In this document: positions 7,655 through 16,415 of the stretch, one piece after another | Numbering within the stretch: position 1 is the first letter of the stretch | How the letters are laid out: each line of letters starts with the position of its first letter | DNA from: an uncultured Eubacteriales bacterium | Lineage (GTDB): Bacteria > Bacillota > Clostridia > Lachnospirales > Lachnospiraceae | Assembly: GCA_900314525.1 (NCBI GenBank) | Contig: OMVN01000002.1 | Coordinates: 62,001 to 126,000 of the forward strand | Length of the DNA stretch: 64,000 bases | Direction of reading: 5' to 3' | The notes under the pieces: model-generated | What the model was told of the DNA's origin: nothing | What the model saw: only the letters and a program-made list of their open reading frames with translations | Database searches by the model: none | Translations under genes and position numbers: made by a program

Positions 7655-9745
7655 ATGGAAAGCAAAAATAATAAGAGATTTTTGGGTATTATTTATATAA
7701 AAAATATTCTGCAATTTATTGTTCTGCCAGTGATTCTTGAAATTATAATTGAGGCATTTAACAGAGCATCTATTATTAAATCATTTAAATTTATGATTTT
7801 TAGCCCTGTTCAGTTTATTTGCAATACAATTTTTGTTGCGATAACTGTAATGGTAGGACTTATGTTAAAAAGAAGAGTTTTTTATCTCTGCCTTGTTTCG
7901 TTTATCTGGATTCTGATGGGAATTACTAACAGAATACTTCTTGCAGTGAGGGTAACACCTTTTAATGCTATGGATTTAAAACTTATAGATACTGCAAGAA
8001 CAATTCTTGATCAGTATTTTTCCCCTGTAAAAATTGCAGCTACAGTTGCAGCCATTGCCATGGTTGTGGTTATAATGTTCATAATATTTTTAAAAGCTCC
8101 TAAAGTGGAGTATAAGATTAATTTTTGGAAAAATTTTGCATTATTTTGTGTTGCCATAATTGTTGGAATTTTATGTATTAATGTGGCTACTTCAAAAGGT
8201 TATCTTGCAAAAAAATTCCCTAATCTTACATCGGCATATCAGAAATATGGATTTGTTTATTGCTTTGAACAGGGATTTATAAATCATGGTGTGAAAAAAC
8301 CATCTGATTACTCAAAGAATAAGATAGATAAAATTATTGATAAACTTGGTTCGTCAAAAGATGATGCAACAGCAGATATCAACAAAACAAATGTTAAGAA
8401 AAAACCCAATATAATATTTTTACAGCTGGAGTCGTTCTTTGATATTAATATGGCTAAGGATATTAAATTTAATCAAGATCCTATACCATATTTTAACAGC
8501 CTGAGACAGCAGTATACTTCGGGATATCTGAATGTATTTAATGTTGGATATGGTACATGTAATACAGAGTTTGAAATAATGACAAGTATGAATTTGGACG
8601 ATTTTGGTCCAGGCGAATTTCCATATAAAACTGTTCTTAGGAATAAAACTGTGGAGAGTATAGCGTATGACTTGAAGGAATATGGTTACAGAACACATGC
8701 AATTCACAACAATGATGCCACATTTTATTCAAGAAAGACAGTATTTAAGAATTTGGGATATGATACATTCACATCAATAGAGTATATGAACGTTAATGAG
8801 TATACCTATGAGGGATGGGCAAAGGATAAAGTGCTGACAAATGAGATTTTAAAAGCTATAAAAGAAAATGACGCTCCTGATTATATTTATACAATATCAG
8901 TTCAGGGACACGGAAGCTATCCAACATCAAAAGTTCTTGAAAATCCCGAGATACAGGTTGTCTCAGGAGTTGAAAATGAAGGAAGAAAAAATGCAATTGA
9001 ATATTATTCTAATCAGATTCATGAAATGGACCAGTTTATAAAGGAACTCACAGATGCATTGCAAAATTGTGGTGAAGATACAATCCTTGTAATGTATGGA
9101 GACCATCTTCCAGGTCTTGGATTTTCTGAATCAGATCTCACAAATAATTCGATTTATCAGACAGAGTATGTAATATGGAATAATTTTGGAATGGCAAAAG
9201 AAGATGAAGATGTTGAAACTTATCAGCTTGCACCTAAAGTTATGAAATCTTTAGGAATGACAGCAGGTGTAATAAATAAGTATCATCAGACAAATAAGGA
9301 CAGTGAAGAGTACTTAAGCGGACTTCAAAATCTTGAGTACGATATACTATATGGAGATCAGCTTGCATATAATAAGGTCAGTCCTTATAAGTCAACTGAC
9401 TTGCAGATGGGAATTGATAAAATATCCATTGATGAGATACAGAAGCTGGAAGAAAATGATACAGATTATGTTGTTGTAAAGGGTAAAAATTTCAACAAAT
9501 CAAGTAGAGTGATGGTTAATGATAAGACATTTGATACAGAGTTTATAGATACATCAACATTGAGAATCAAATATGACAAACTTGCAAGCCTAGATTCATT
9601 TGTGGTGGCACAGGTAGATAAAGACAGCGGATATGTGGTAGGAAAAACAAAAGAGAGTTTATATTACGGATCTGCTGATGAGACTGAAACTACGGAAACA
9701 TCTAATCCAGAGTCACAGCCTTCTGAAACAGAAAGTATAAATTAA
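7655..9745 (+). CDS. LTA synthase-family membrane sulfatase with C-terminal IPT/TIG-like domain
   Basis: Predicted polyglycerol-phosphate or related phosphoglycerol transferase on the outer face of the membrane. About five N-terminal membrane segments (residues 12-180) precede an extracellular sulfatase-fold domain starting at KPNIIFLQLESFFD (near residue 249). The likely Thr nucleophile is in GTCNTEFE, and further metal or substrate residues are in SVQGHGSYPT and MYGDHLPG. After the sulfatase domain, residues about 585-675 resemble an IPT/TIG immunoglobulin-like module (VVVKGKNFNKSSRVMVND), followed by a Ser/Thr/Glu-rich tail. That module is not part of classical LtaS. The gene has its own promoter and terminator. 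The polymer made cannot be told from the sequence. Confidence 0.85.
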   Translation: MESKNNKRFLGIIYIKNILQFIVLPVILEIIIEAFNRASIIKSFKFMIFSPVQFICNTIFVAITVMVGLMLKRRVFYLCLVSFIWILMGITNRILLAVRVTPFNAMDLKLIDTARTILDQYFSPVKIAATVAAIAMVVVIMFIIFLKAPKVEYKINFWKNFALFCVAIIVGILCINVATSKGYLAKKFPNLTSAYQKYGFVYCFEQGFINHGVKKPSDYSKNKIDKIIDKLGSSKDDATADINKTNVKKKPNIIFLQLESFFDINMAKDIKFNQDPIPYFNSLRQQYTSGYLNVFNVGYGTCNTEFEIMTSMNLDDFGPGEFPYKTVLRNKTVESIAYDLKEYGYRTHAIHNNDATFYSRKTVFKNLGYDTFTSIEYMNVNEYTYEGWAKDKVLTNEILKAIKENDAPDYIYTISVQGHGSYPTSKVLENPEIQVVSGVENEGRKNAIEYYSNQIHEMDQFIKELTDALQNCGEDTILVMYGDHLPGLGFSESDLTNNSIYQTEYVIWNNFGMAKEDEDVETYQLAPKVMKSLGMTAGVINKYHQTNKDSEEYLSGLQNLEYDILYGDQLAYNKVSPYKSTDLQMGIDKISIDEIQKLEENDTDYVVVKGKNFNKSSRVMVNDKTFDTEFIDTSTLRIKYDKLASLDSFVVAQVDKDSGYVVGKTKESLYYGSADETETTETSNPESQPSETESIN

Positions 9746-9749
9746 TATC

Positions 9750-9796
9750 ATGCCTCATATAATATTCATAATATTATATGGGGCATTTTGTTTTGT
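9750..9796 (+). terminator. rho-independent terminator overlapping the next gene's start
   Basis: Arms 9750-9766 and 9770-9786 pair over 17 bp with one G-U and a 3-base loop, followed by TTTTGTTTTG. The ATG used for the following carboxypeptidase gene (9778) lies in the 3' arm. Confidence 0.85.
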
Positions 9797-10977
9797 TCAA
9801 AAAAATTATTATTTTAATTTTGTCGTTTGTTTTAATTTCGACCACTGTATATGGAAAGAGTATTGAAACTATACAGACCTCAGGAGATGTAAGTGCTGGG
9901 ATTGAAATAAATGCTGATGGAGCTATACTGATGGAGGCAGAGACGGGCAGAGTACTTTATGAGAAAGATGCAGATAAAATAGCATCGCCTGCAAGTATAA
10001 CAAAAATCATGACATTAATACTTATTTTTGATGAGATAAAAAATGGGAATCTTGGATATGAAGATATGGTTACCACAAGTGAACATGCAAAATCAATGGG
10101 AGGGTCTCAGGTCTTTTTGGAGACTGGTGAACAGCAGAGTGTGGAAACCCTGATAAAATGTATAATTATTTCATCAGGAAATGATGCATGTGTTACAATG
10201 GCAGAACATATTGCGGGCAGTGAGGAAGAGTTTGTAAAAAGAATGAATGAACGAGCTAAAAATCTTGGTATGACTAATACTGTATTCCTAGACTGCTGTG
10301 GACTAAATGACACAATGGAACATCACACAACGGCTAGGGATGTGGCATTGATGAGTAGAGAACTTATTAGTAAATATCCAGAAATATTTAATTATTCAAC
10401 AATTTGGATGGAAAATATAACACATAATGTAAATGGAGAATCAAAGGAATTTACACTTGCAAATACAAATAAACTCTTGAAACAATATGAATATGCAACG
10501 GGACTTAAAACAGGAAGTACATCACTTGCTAAATATTGCCTGAGTGCAACTGCGAAAAAAGACGGAATACAGCTTATTGCAGTCATACTTGGCGCAAAAG
10601 ATTATAAGGCGAGGTTTTCAGAGGCAAAAAAACTTTTAGAATATGGTTATGGGAATATTTCTAAATACACTGATAATGAAAACAAAAAAATTAAAGTTAA
10701 GGTGCAAAATGGAAAAGAAAATACATTGACATGTACAAAGGATAAGAATTTCTCATACATATGCATTAATGATGAAAATATAGGAAAAATCAAGACAGTA
10801 AAGAGTATTCATAAAGAAATTAAGGCACCAGTCAAGAAAGGTGAAATGATTGGAAAAGTGGAATATTACATTGATAACAGGAAAATTGGAGAGAGCAGCT
10901 ACCTTGCAGTAAAAGATATCAGAAAAAAAGGTTATGTGGACTATTTAAAGAAAATATGGTATAAATACTTAGTATAG
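9778..10977 (+). CDS. D-alanyl-D-alanine carboxypeptidase (PBP5/DacF family), first copy
   Basis: A low-molecular-weight penicillin-binding protein that trims the terminal D-Ala from peptidoglycan stem peptides. A signal peptide precedes the S11 domain. All three active-site motifs are present: SITK (SxxK) near residue 80, SGN (SxN) near 134 and KTGS (KTG) near 245. A C-terminal PBP5-like domain and a short basic or amphipathic tail follow. The start is uncertain: the ATG at 9778 lies inside a terminator hairpin and lacks a Shine-Dalgarno sequence, and a TTG at 9793 after GGGG is an alternative. In Bacillus dacF also lies downstream of deoB-pdp. A second paralogue is at 19306-20448. Confidence 0.9.
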   Translation: MGHFVLFKKIIILILSFVLISTTVYGKSIETIQTSGDVSAGIEINADGAILMEAETGRVLYEKDADKIASPASITKIMTLILIFDEIKNGNLGYEDMVTTSEHAKSMGGSQVFLETGEQQSVETLIKCIIISSGNDACVTMAEHIAGSEEEFVKRMNERAKNLGMTNTVFLDCCGLNDTMEHHTTARDVALMSRELISKYPEIFNYSTIWMENITHNVNGESKEFTLANTNKLLKQYEYATGLKTGSTSLAKYCLSATAKKDGIQLIAVILGAKDYKARFSEAKKLLEYGYGNISKYTDNENKKIKVKVQNGKENTLTCTKDKNFSYICINDENIGKIKTVKSIHKEIKAPVKKGEMIGKVEYYIDNRKIGESSYLAVKDIRKKGYVDYLKKIWYKYLV

Positions 10978-10999
10978 TTTTTAGGAAGTTGAGGATAAA

Positions 11000-11743
11000 A
11001 TGGATTTAGAGTTTAAATTACAGGTGTTTGAAGGACCGCTGGATTTGTTATTGCACCTTATAGAGAAAAACAAAGTAAATATATATGATATTCCAATTGT
11101 GGAGATAACAAAGCAATATATGGAATATATAAAGGAAATGCAAAAAGAGGATTTGAATATAGTAAGTGAATTCTTGGTCATGGCGGCAACTTTACTTGAT
11201 ATAAAGGCCAAAATGCTTCTTCCAAAAGAAGAGGATCCAGATGAAGAGGATATTGATCCAAGAGAGGAACTTGTAAGAAGGCTTCTTGAATACAAGAAAT
11301 ATAAATATATGTCCTTTGAACTGAAGGACAGAGAAATTGATGCTGAAAAATCAAATTACAGAAAACCATCTATTCCTCCAGAGGTAAAGAAATATGTTCC
11401 GCCGATTGATATGGATAAACTTATGAAGGATGTAACACTTGAAAAATTAAATTCTATTTTTAAAGATGTACTTAAAAGACAGGCTGGAAGAGTAGATCAG
11501 GTGAGAAGTAAATTTGGAACAATAGAAAAAGAAGAAGTCAGTATTGAGGATAAAATGGATTATGTTGTTGATTTCACTATTAAAAACAAACACTGCAGTT
11601 TTAGAAATCTGCTGAAAAAACAGTGTTCTAAAATTCAGATTATTGTAACATTCCTTGCTATTTTGGAACTCATGAAAACAGGAAAAATACATATCACTCA
11701 GGATAATATATTTGATGACATTATAATTGACTCAGCTATATAA
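11000..11743 (+). CDS. scpA: segregation and condensation protein A (kleisin)
   Basis: Kleisin subunit of the Smc-ScpA-ScpB condensin, bridging the Smc heads during chromosome compaction and segregation. The 247-aa protein starts with the typical FKLQVFEGPLDLLLHLIEKN at residues 5-24, which binds the Smc neck. It then has an acidic linker rich in Glu/Asp (about 74-92) and a C-terminal winged-helix region. scpB follows 21 bases later. The partner smc gene lies elsewhere in this window (45.9 kb), so all three condensin subunits are represented. Confidence 0.96.
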   Translation: MDLEFKLQVFEGPLDLLLHLIEKNKVNIYDIPIVEITKQYMEYIKEMQKEDLNIVSEFLVMAATLLDIKAKMLLPKEEDPDEEDIDPREELVRRLLEYKKYKYMSFELKDREIDAEKSNYRKPSIPPEVKKYVPPIDMDKLMKDVTLEKLNSIFKDVLKRQAGRVDQVRSKFGTIEKEEVSIEDKMDYVVDFTIKNKHCSFRNLLKKQCSKIQIIVTFLAILELMKTGKIHITQDNIFDDIIIDSAI

Positions 11744-11764
11744 TACGAAAGGCAGTAAATTAAA

Positions 11765-12334
11765 ATGGATAAAAAGAATATACAGGCTGCAATAGAAGCA
11801 ATTTTATTTACAATGGGAGAGTCTGTTGAAGATGAAAAAATTGCAAAGGCAGTTGGAGCAGATTTAAAAACAACCAGAAAACATATTTCGGAATTAATGA
11901 AGAGATATGACGAAGAAGATAGAGGAATAAAAATAATAAAGCTGGAGAACTCTTATCAGATGTGCACCAAAAAGGAAATGTATGAATATCTGATAAGAAT
12001 AGTATCTCAGCCTAAAAAACAGGTATTAACGGATGTGTTGTTAGAGACATTGTCCATAATAGCTTATAAACAGCCGGTTACAAAAAGTGAAATGGAGAAT
12101 ATAAGAGGTGTAAAGTGTGATCATGCAGTAAACAAGCTGGTAGAATATAACCTGGTAGAGGAAGTAGGAAGACTTGATGCACCAGGAAGACCACTACTTT
12201 TTGGAACTACAGAAGAATTCCTGAGAAGATTTGGAATTGAATCAATTGAAGAACTTCCAGAGATAAATTCTGATAAAGAAGAAGAGTTTAAAGAAGAGGC
12301 TTTGGAAGAGGCAAAAGTAAAGCTGAATACATAA
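11765..12334 (+). CDS. scpB: segregation and condensation protein B
   Basis: Forms a homodimer that binds ScpA in the condensin complex. The 189-aa protein has two winged-helix domains: an N-terminal one starting at IQAAIEAILFTMGESV and a second including LLETLSIIAYKQPVTKSE and NIRGV. These segments are diagnostic for the family. The Glu/Lys-rich C-terminal tail (from about residue 160) is variable in the family. It is the last gene of the unit, followed by a strong terminator. Confidence 0.96.
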   Translation: MDKKNIQAAIEAILFTMGESVEDEKIAKAVGADLKTTRKHISELMKRYDEEDRGIKIIKLENSYQMCTKKEMYEYLIRIVSQPKKQVLTDVLLETLSIIAYKQPVTKSEMENIRGVKCDHAVNKLVEYNLVEEVGRLDAPGRPLLFGTTEEFLRRFGIESIEELPEINSDKEEEFKEEALEEAKVKLNT

Positions 12335-12385
12335 AACAGAGTAAATATGCACAAAAACACGAAACGGACTTATTGTATTCAATAT

Positions 12386-12431
12386 AAAAAAGGTTTTTTT
12401 TATGCAAAATGCACAAAAAAACCTTTTTTTT
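12386..12431 (+). terminator. terminator after scpB
   Basis: A-run plus GG plus T-run (12386-12400) pairs with A-run plus CC plus T-run (12415-12430), giving about 15 bp. An inner TGCA/TGCA pair lies in the loop and a T-tract follows. Confidence 0.85.
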
Positions 12432-12444
12432 ATTACACGAAATA

Positions 12445-12473
12445 TTGACAATAATATGCCTAAATGATATACT
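12445..12473 (+). promoter_or_regulatory. sigma-A promoter of the maltodextrin transporter operon
   Basis: TTGACA (12445-12450) and TATACT (12468-12473) with a 17-base spacer, a near-consensus promoter. Transcription from here would give a leader of about 250 bases before malE. Confidence 0.75.
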
Positions 12474-12479
12474 AGCAAA

Positions 12480-12731
12480 GAACAGTAGTAGATACTTTGA
12501 GCATTTTCACGCATATATGAGATTGATAATTTAAAGAATTTGTCTATTTTGTATTGTATGTCGTTGCTTTGGGGTGTTTATTAAAAAAAGATTGGTTTGA
12601 TTGTGAAAAATGACGAAAGACATTATGACCAATCTGATATGTAACAGTCTGCGGACGGACTATTACAGTTATTGGTAAGACTGTTCGCAGTAAAATATTT
12701 TAGGAGCACAGCTCAGAAAGGTAGAAGAAAT
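12480..12731 (+). promoter_or_regulatory. long structured leader of malEFG
   Basis: This stretch has no credible gene. It holds an 8-bp inverted repeat AGATTGGT (12589-12596) / ACCAATCT (12628-12635). Two competing pairings follow: AACAGTC (12643-12649) with GACTGTT (12679-12685), or CTGCGGAC (12649-12656) with GTTCGCAG (12683-12690). The overlap makes the last two mutually exclusive. No poly-T follows, so translational control, mRNA stability or operator DNA are all possible. No known riboswitch class was recognised. Confidence 0.4.
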
Positions 12732-14045
12732 ATGAAAAAGAAAATCTTATCATGTGTCTTAGCAGCTACAATGGTTGCATCAGTATTTACTGGTTGTGGA
12801 AAGACAACTACAACAAGAAAAACAACAAGTTTTAAAACTGATGAATTAAAAGAAAGCTTTAAGACAAACCAGAAAATCGATACTTCAAAAGATATCGAAC
12901 TTACAGTTTGGGAGTCAACAAATGGACCAGATGAGTTCATTGAAAAAGCAGGAGATTACTTTACAAAGTTATATCCAAACATCAAAATCAAATATGTAAA
13001 TGTAGAGTCAACAAATGCTGATTCACAGATAGCACTTGATGGACCTGCAGGACATGGCCCAGACTTATTTGCAACAGCACATAACAACATTGGTAAACTT
13101 GCAAACAACGAAAACATCTATGCTGTACCAGAAGAAGAAGCAGATATTGTTAAATCTTCTTGCTCAGCATCAGCATTATCAGGTGCTACATTAACAACAT
13201 CTGATGGAAAATCAACAATTTATGGTTACCCAGTTTCTACAGAAACATATGCATTATTCTATAACAAAGATATCGTTAAAGAAGATGAAGTTCCAAAGAC
13301 AATGGGAGATCTTGTTAACTACATTAACAACTTCAAGGGTTCAAGTGATCAGACAGCATTCTTATTTGATGCAGGAAATGCTTACTACAGTGTAATGTTT
13401 ACATCAACAAAAGACAATCACTTATATGGACCAAACGGAAATGATATGAAAGATTCTAACATGGTTACAGATGCAGCAATTGCTCAGATGGAAGATTTCA
13501 CAAACTTATCAAAAGCAATCAAGATGAACTCAGCTGATATCGCTTATTCTTCAAATGATGAGTTATTCAAAGCAGGATTACTTGGAATGGAAATTTCAGG
13601 TGCTTGGAATATCAGAGGATTTGAAGAAGCTGGAATCAACTTCGGTATCACATCTATCCCAGCACTTACAGCTACTGGCGAACCTCCAGTTAACTTCATG
13701 GGTGTTAGATGTATGTTCGTTTCTGATTATTCAAAACATAAACCAGAAGCAGTTGCATTTGCAGAATTCTTAATGACAAAAGAAATGCAGCAGTTACGTT
13801 GTGAACTTACAACAACAATGCCAGCTAGAGATGATGTATTAGACAACATCAAAGACGAGAAGATTAAGAACTACTTAAGCGGAATCAATGAACAGATTAA
13901 ATACTCTTACCCAATGCCAAATATCGCACAGGCAAGTTTATTCTGGACAGCATTTGGTACAGCTTATGCTAATATCTGGAATGGTGATGCTGCAGATGTT
14001 AAGACAGCTTTATCAGAAGCAGATTCAGCAGCAACAAAGAAATAA
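12732..14045 (+). CDS. malE: maltodextrin ABC transporter substrate-binding lipoprotein
   Basis: A surface lipoprotein that captures maltose or maltodextrins and delivers them to MalFG. The 437-aa protein begins with a lipoprotein signal peptide MKKKILSCVLAATMVASVFT, ending in a lipobox with Cys at residue 22. A solute-binding family 1 fold follows, with ELTVWES, GPDLFATAHNNIGKLA and YGYPVSTETYALFYNKD, characteristic of MalE. A TTG 60 bases upstream would extend the frame but breaks the signal peptide. AAAGG ten bases before this ATG supports the start. Codon use is biased to well-used codons, suggesting high expression. The sugar is inferred from family resemblance. Confidence 0.92.
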   Translation: MKKKILSCVLAATMVASVFTGCGKTTTTRKTTSFKTDELKESFKTNQKIDTSKDIELTVWESTNGPDEFIEKAGDYFTKLYPNIKIKYVNVESTNADSQIALDGPAGHGPDLFATAHNNIGKLANNENIYAVPEEEADIVKSSCSASALSGATLTTSDGKSTIYGYPVSTETYALFYNKDIVKEDEVPKTMGDLVNYINNFKGSSDQTAFLFDAGNAYYSVMFTSTKDNHLYGPNGNDMKDSNMVTDAAIAQMEDFTNLSKAIKMNSADIAYSSNDELFKAGLLGMEISGAWNIRGFEEAGINFGITSIPALTATGEPPVNFMGVRCMFVSDYSKHKPEAVAFAEFLMTKEMQQLRCELTTTMPARDDVLDNIKDEKIKNYLSGINEQIKYSYPMPNIAQASLFWTAFGTAYANIWNGDAADVKTALSEADSAATKK

Positions 14046-14055
14046 TAATGAATAA

Positions 14056-14082
14056 TATCACACATGCTTTGCATGTGTGATA
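14056..14082 (+). promoter_or_regulatory. intercistronic hairpin between malE and malF
   Basis: TATCACACATGC (14056-14067) and GCATGTGTGATA (14071-14082) form a perfect 12-bp stem with a TTT loop and no T-tract. It sits 10 bases after the malE stop. In other maltose operons such elements stabilise the upstream malE message. That role is inferred here. Confidence 0.6.
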
Positions 14083-14111
14083 CATAAATAATATGAAAGA
14101 TAGGTGAGTTT

Positions 14112-15422
14112 ATGGGAACAACCATTAGACCTGATGGTTCTTCAAGAAAACAAATTCTTCTTACAGCTTGCATATTTATGGGACTTGCACATATCATGTA
14201 TTTGAAACAGTATATCAAAGGTGCATTCTTAGCATTTATTGAAGTACTTTTCATTATTTCGTCTCCATCAATATTTACAAACTTAAGAAAAATGCTTGCA
14301 TTAAGCGGAGATAAATCTAATCCTTCAGCATTCAGACTGATTGATGGTTTGATTTATTTGATAATTGCAGTAATATTTATTATAATTTATATCCTTACAA
14401 TTAAAAATGCCGTAGCTTCATACGAGGACTTCTGCCTTGATGGAAGAATGAAATCACAGAAGGAATCTATGGCTGGTATGTCTGGTAAAGCATTCCCAAT
14501 CTTTGGACTTGCACCAGCATTCTTTTTAATTGTATTCTTCGTAGTAATTCCATTGCTGTTCTCAATGTTAGCAGCATTTACATCATATTCAGAAAGTGGT
14601 GAAGAAAAAGTATCACCAAACGCTTTCGGATGGGTTGGATTCAGAAACTTTGGTAAAGTGTTTGGCAAGAGCTCAAGCTGGAGTGATTCATTCCTTGGAG
14701 TTGCAATCTGGACAGTTGTATGGGGTACACTTGCAACACTTACATGTTACTTAGGCGGTATGATTATGGCTGTAATCTTATATGAAGCAAAACTTAAGAC
14801 TACACCAGTATTCAGAGCAATCTTAATTTTACCATATGCAGTTCCATCATTACTTACAATTTCTGTATGGAAGAACATGTTAATGGGTAGTAAATACGGT
14901 ATCATCAATAAGACACTCGTAGAATTTGGTATTATTAAAAGTTCAAATGAAATTAAGTTCTTAAATGGAACAAATGGAATGGCAAGAGCATTCTGTATCT
15001 TGATTAATATGTGGGTTGGTATTCCATACTTCATGTTACTTATCACAGGTCAGATGACAGCTATTTCTTCAGATATTTATGAAGCAGCAGCTATTGATGG
15101 AGCTAATCAGTTCCAGGTATTCAGATATATTACATTACCAATGGTTGTATATCAGACAGCACCACTTATCATCATGTCATTTACACATAATATCAACAAC
15201 TTCGGTGCAGTTTACTACTTAACTGGTGGTGGTCCTAATGCAAATATTAAGACTCAGGCCGGCGGTACTGATATCTTCATTTCATGGATTTACAAAATCA
15301 GTACAACTCAGAAGGATTATTACATGGGTTCTGTATTGGCTATATTCGTATTTGCCGTACTTGCACCTTTTGCAATTTTCAACTTTATTAACACAAAATC
15401 ATTTAAGGAGGGAGAATTATAA
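14112..15422 (+). CDS. malF: maltodextrin ABC transporter permease MalF
   Basis: Inner-membrane permease subunit that pairs with MalG to form the translocation channel. The 436-aa protein has two or three extra N-terminal hydrophobic segments before the core, starting at PIFGLAPAFFLIVFFVVIPL. The EAA loop that contacts the ATPase reads EAAAIDGANQFQVFRYITLP. C-terminal NNFGAVYYLTGGGPN is typical of MalF. An AGGTGAG Shine-Dalgarno sequence precedes the start. The stop overlaps malG by one base (TAATG), which implies translational coupling. No malK is encoded alongside, so a shared MsmX/MsmK-type ATPase elsewhere in the genome is likely. Confidence 0.93.
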   Translation: MGTTIRPDGSSRKQILLTACIFMGLAHIMYLKQYIKGAFLAFIEVLFIISSPSIFTNLRKMLALSGDKSNPSAFRLIDGLIYLIIAVIFIIIYILTIKNAVASYEDFCLDGRMKSQKESMAGMSGKAFPIFGLAPAFFLIVFFVVIPLLFSMLAAFTSYSESGEEKVSPNAFGWVGFRNFGKVFGKSSSWSDSFLGVAIWTVVWGTLATLTCYLGGMIMAVILYEAKLKTTPVFRAILILPYAVPSLLTISVWKNMLMGSKYGIINKTLVEFGIIKSSNEIKFLNGTNGMARAFCILINMWVGIPYFMLLITGQMTAISSDIYEAAAIDGANQFQVFRYITLPMVVYQTAPLIIMSFTHNINNFGAVYYLTGGGPNANIKTQAGGTDIFISWIYKISTTQKDYYMGSVLAIFVFAVLAPFAIFNFINTKSFKEGEL

Positions 15423-16264
15423 TGAAGAACACAAAAAGATCTGTAGCAAAAGTTATTTATATAATTATTTTAGTTTTTGCTTCAATTATAACAATCTATC
15501 CTTTACTTTATACAGTAAGTATTGCGTTTTCTCCTAACCCAAGTGCTATGAGTGCAAGTATTATCCCATTTGCAGATGGATTTAGTTTGAACAACTTCAA
15601 TACATTGTTCTTCAACTACAGTTTCTTTGCATGGATAAAGAATACACTTATTGTATCTGTAGGAGTTGTTTTACTTACAATAATTTGTTGTACTTTAGGT
15701 GCATATGTATTCTCAAGATTTAAGTTCCCAATGAAGAAAGGAATGATGTTATCAATCCTTATCCTTCAGATATTCCCTACATTCATCGGAATGAGAGCTA
15801 TCTATGTTATCGTTGACCGTATCGGTGGTCATGATGAGTTATGGGCATTAATTCTTATATATGCAGCAGCAAATATACCTTATAACACATGGCTTATTAA
15901 ATCTTATCTTGATACTATCCCAATTGCCCTTGATGAGGCAGCTAGAATTGATGGTGCAAACCATTTTATGGTATTCAGAAAGATTATACTTCCAATGTTA
16001 AAACCTATGATTGTATTCCTTGCAATCACAACATTTACAGGCCCATGGTTAGATTTCATCTATCCAAGACTTATCTTATCTTCAGATACTAAGATGACAC
16101 TCGGACCTAAGTTACTTGAGTTCATGGGAAATGAGACAACATCTTCACAGTTCACAGTTTTCGCAGCTGGAGCATTAGTTGTTGCCGTTCCATTTATCAT
16201 CGTATTCTTATTAGGTCAGAAAGCAATGGTTACTGGACTTGGTGCTGGTGCCGTTAAGGGTTAA
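15422..16264 (+). CDS. malG: maltodextrin ABC transporter permease MalG
   Basis: Second channel subunit of the maltodextrin importer. The 280-aa protein has six predicted membrane segments and the conserved EAA loop EAARIDGANHFMVFRKIILP at about residues 177-196. N-terminal VFASIITIYPLLYTVSIAFS and the C-terminal region ending LGAGAVKG match the MalG/ThuG family. A GGAGGGAG Shine-Dalgarno sequence lies inside the end of malF. It is the last gene of the operon and a terminator follows. Confidence 0.93.
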   Translation: MKNTKRSVAKVIYIIILVFASIITIYPLLYTVSIAFSPNPSAMSASIIPFADGFSLNNFNTLFFNYSFFAWIKNTLIVSVGVVLLTIICCTLGAYVFSRFKFPMKKGMMLSILILQIFPTFIGMRAIYVIVDRIGGHDELWALILIYAAANIPYNTWLIKSYLDTIPIALDEAARIDGANHFMVFRKIILPMLKPMIVFLAITTFTGPWLDFIYPRLILSSDTKMTLGPKLLEFMGNETTSSQFTVFAAGALVVAVPFIIVFLLGQKAMVTGLGAGAVKG

Positions 16265-16291
16265 TCTGTTAATAAAATAATTTTTATAAAG

Positions 16292-16330
16292 ACATGTCAT
16301 AATGAGAAATCACTATGGCATGTTTTTTTA
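16292..16330 (+). terminator. terminator of malEFG
   Basis: ACATGTCATA (16292-16301) pairs with TATGGCATGT (16314-16323) with one G-U, followed by seven T. Confidence 0.85.
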
Positions 16331-16415
16331 TAAAAAAAATTATGGATTAATAATATGATTTGTAATATAATAGCAATGTTGTGATGATAAATATACAAAA
16401 CTGCGGAGGTCAGTT

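Noticed and set aside
12672-12731. N-terminal extension of malE from a TTG codon
   Set aside because: It would put 20 residues in front of an ideal lipoprotein signal peptide and lies in the structured leader.
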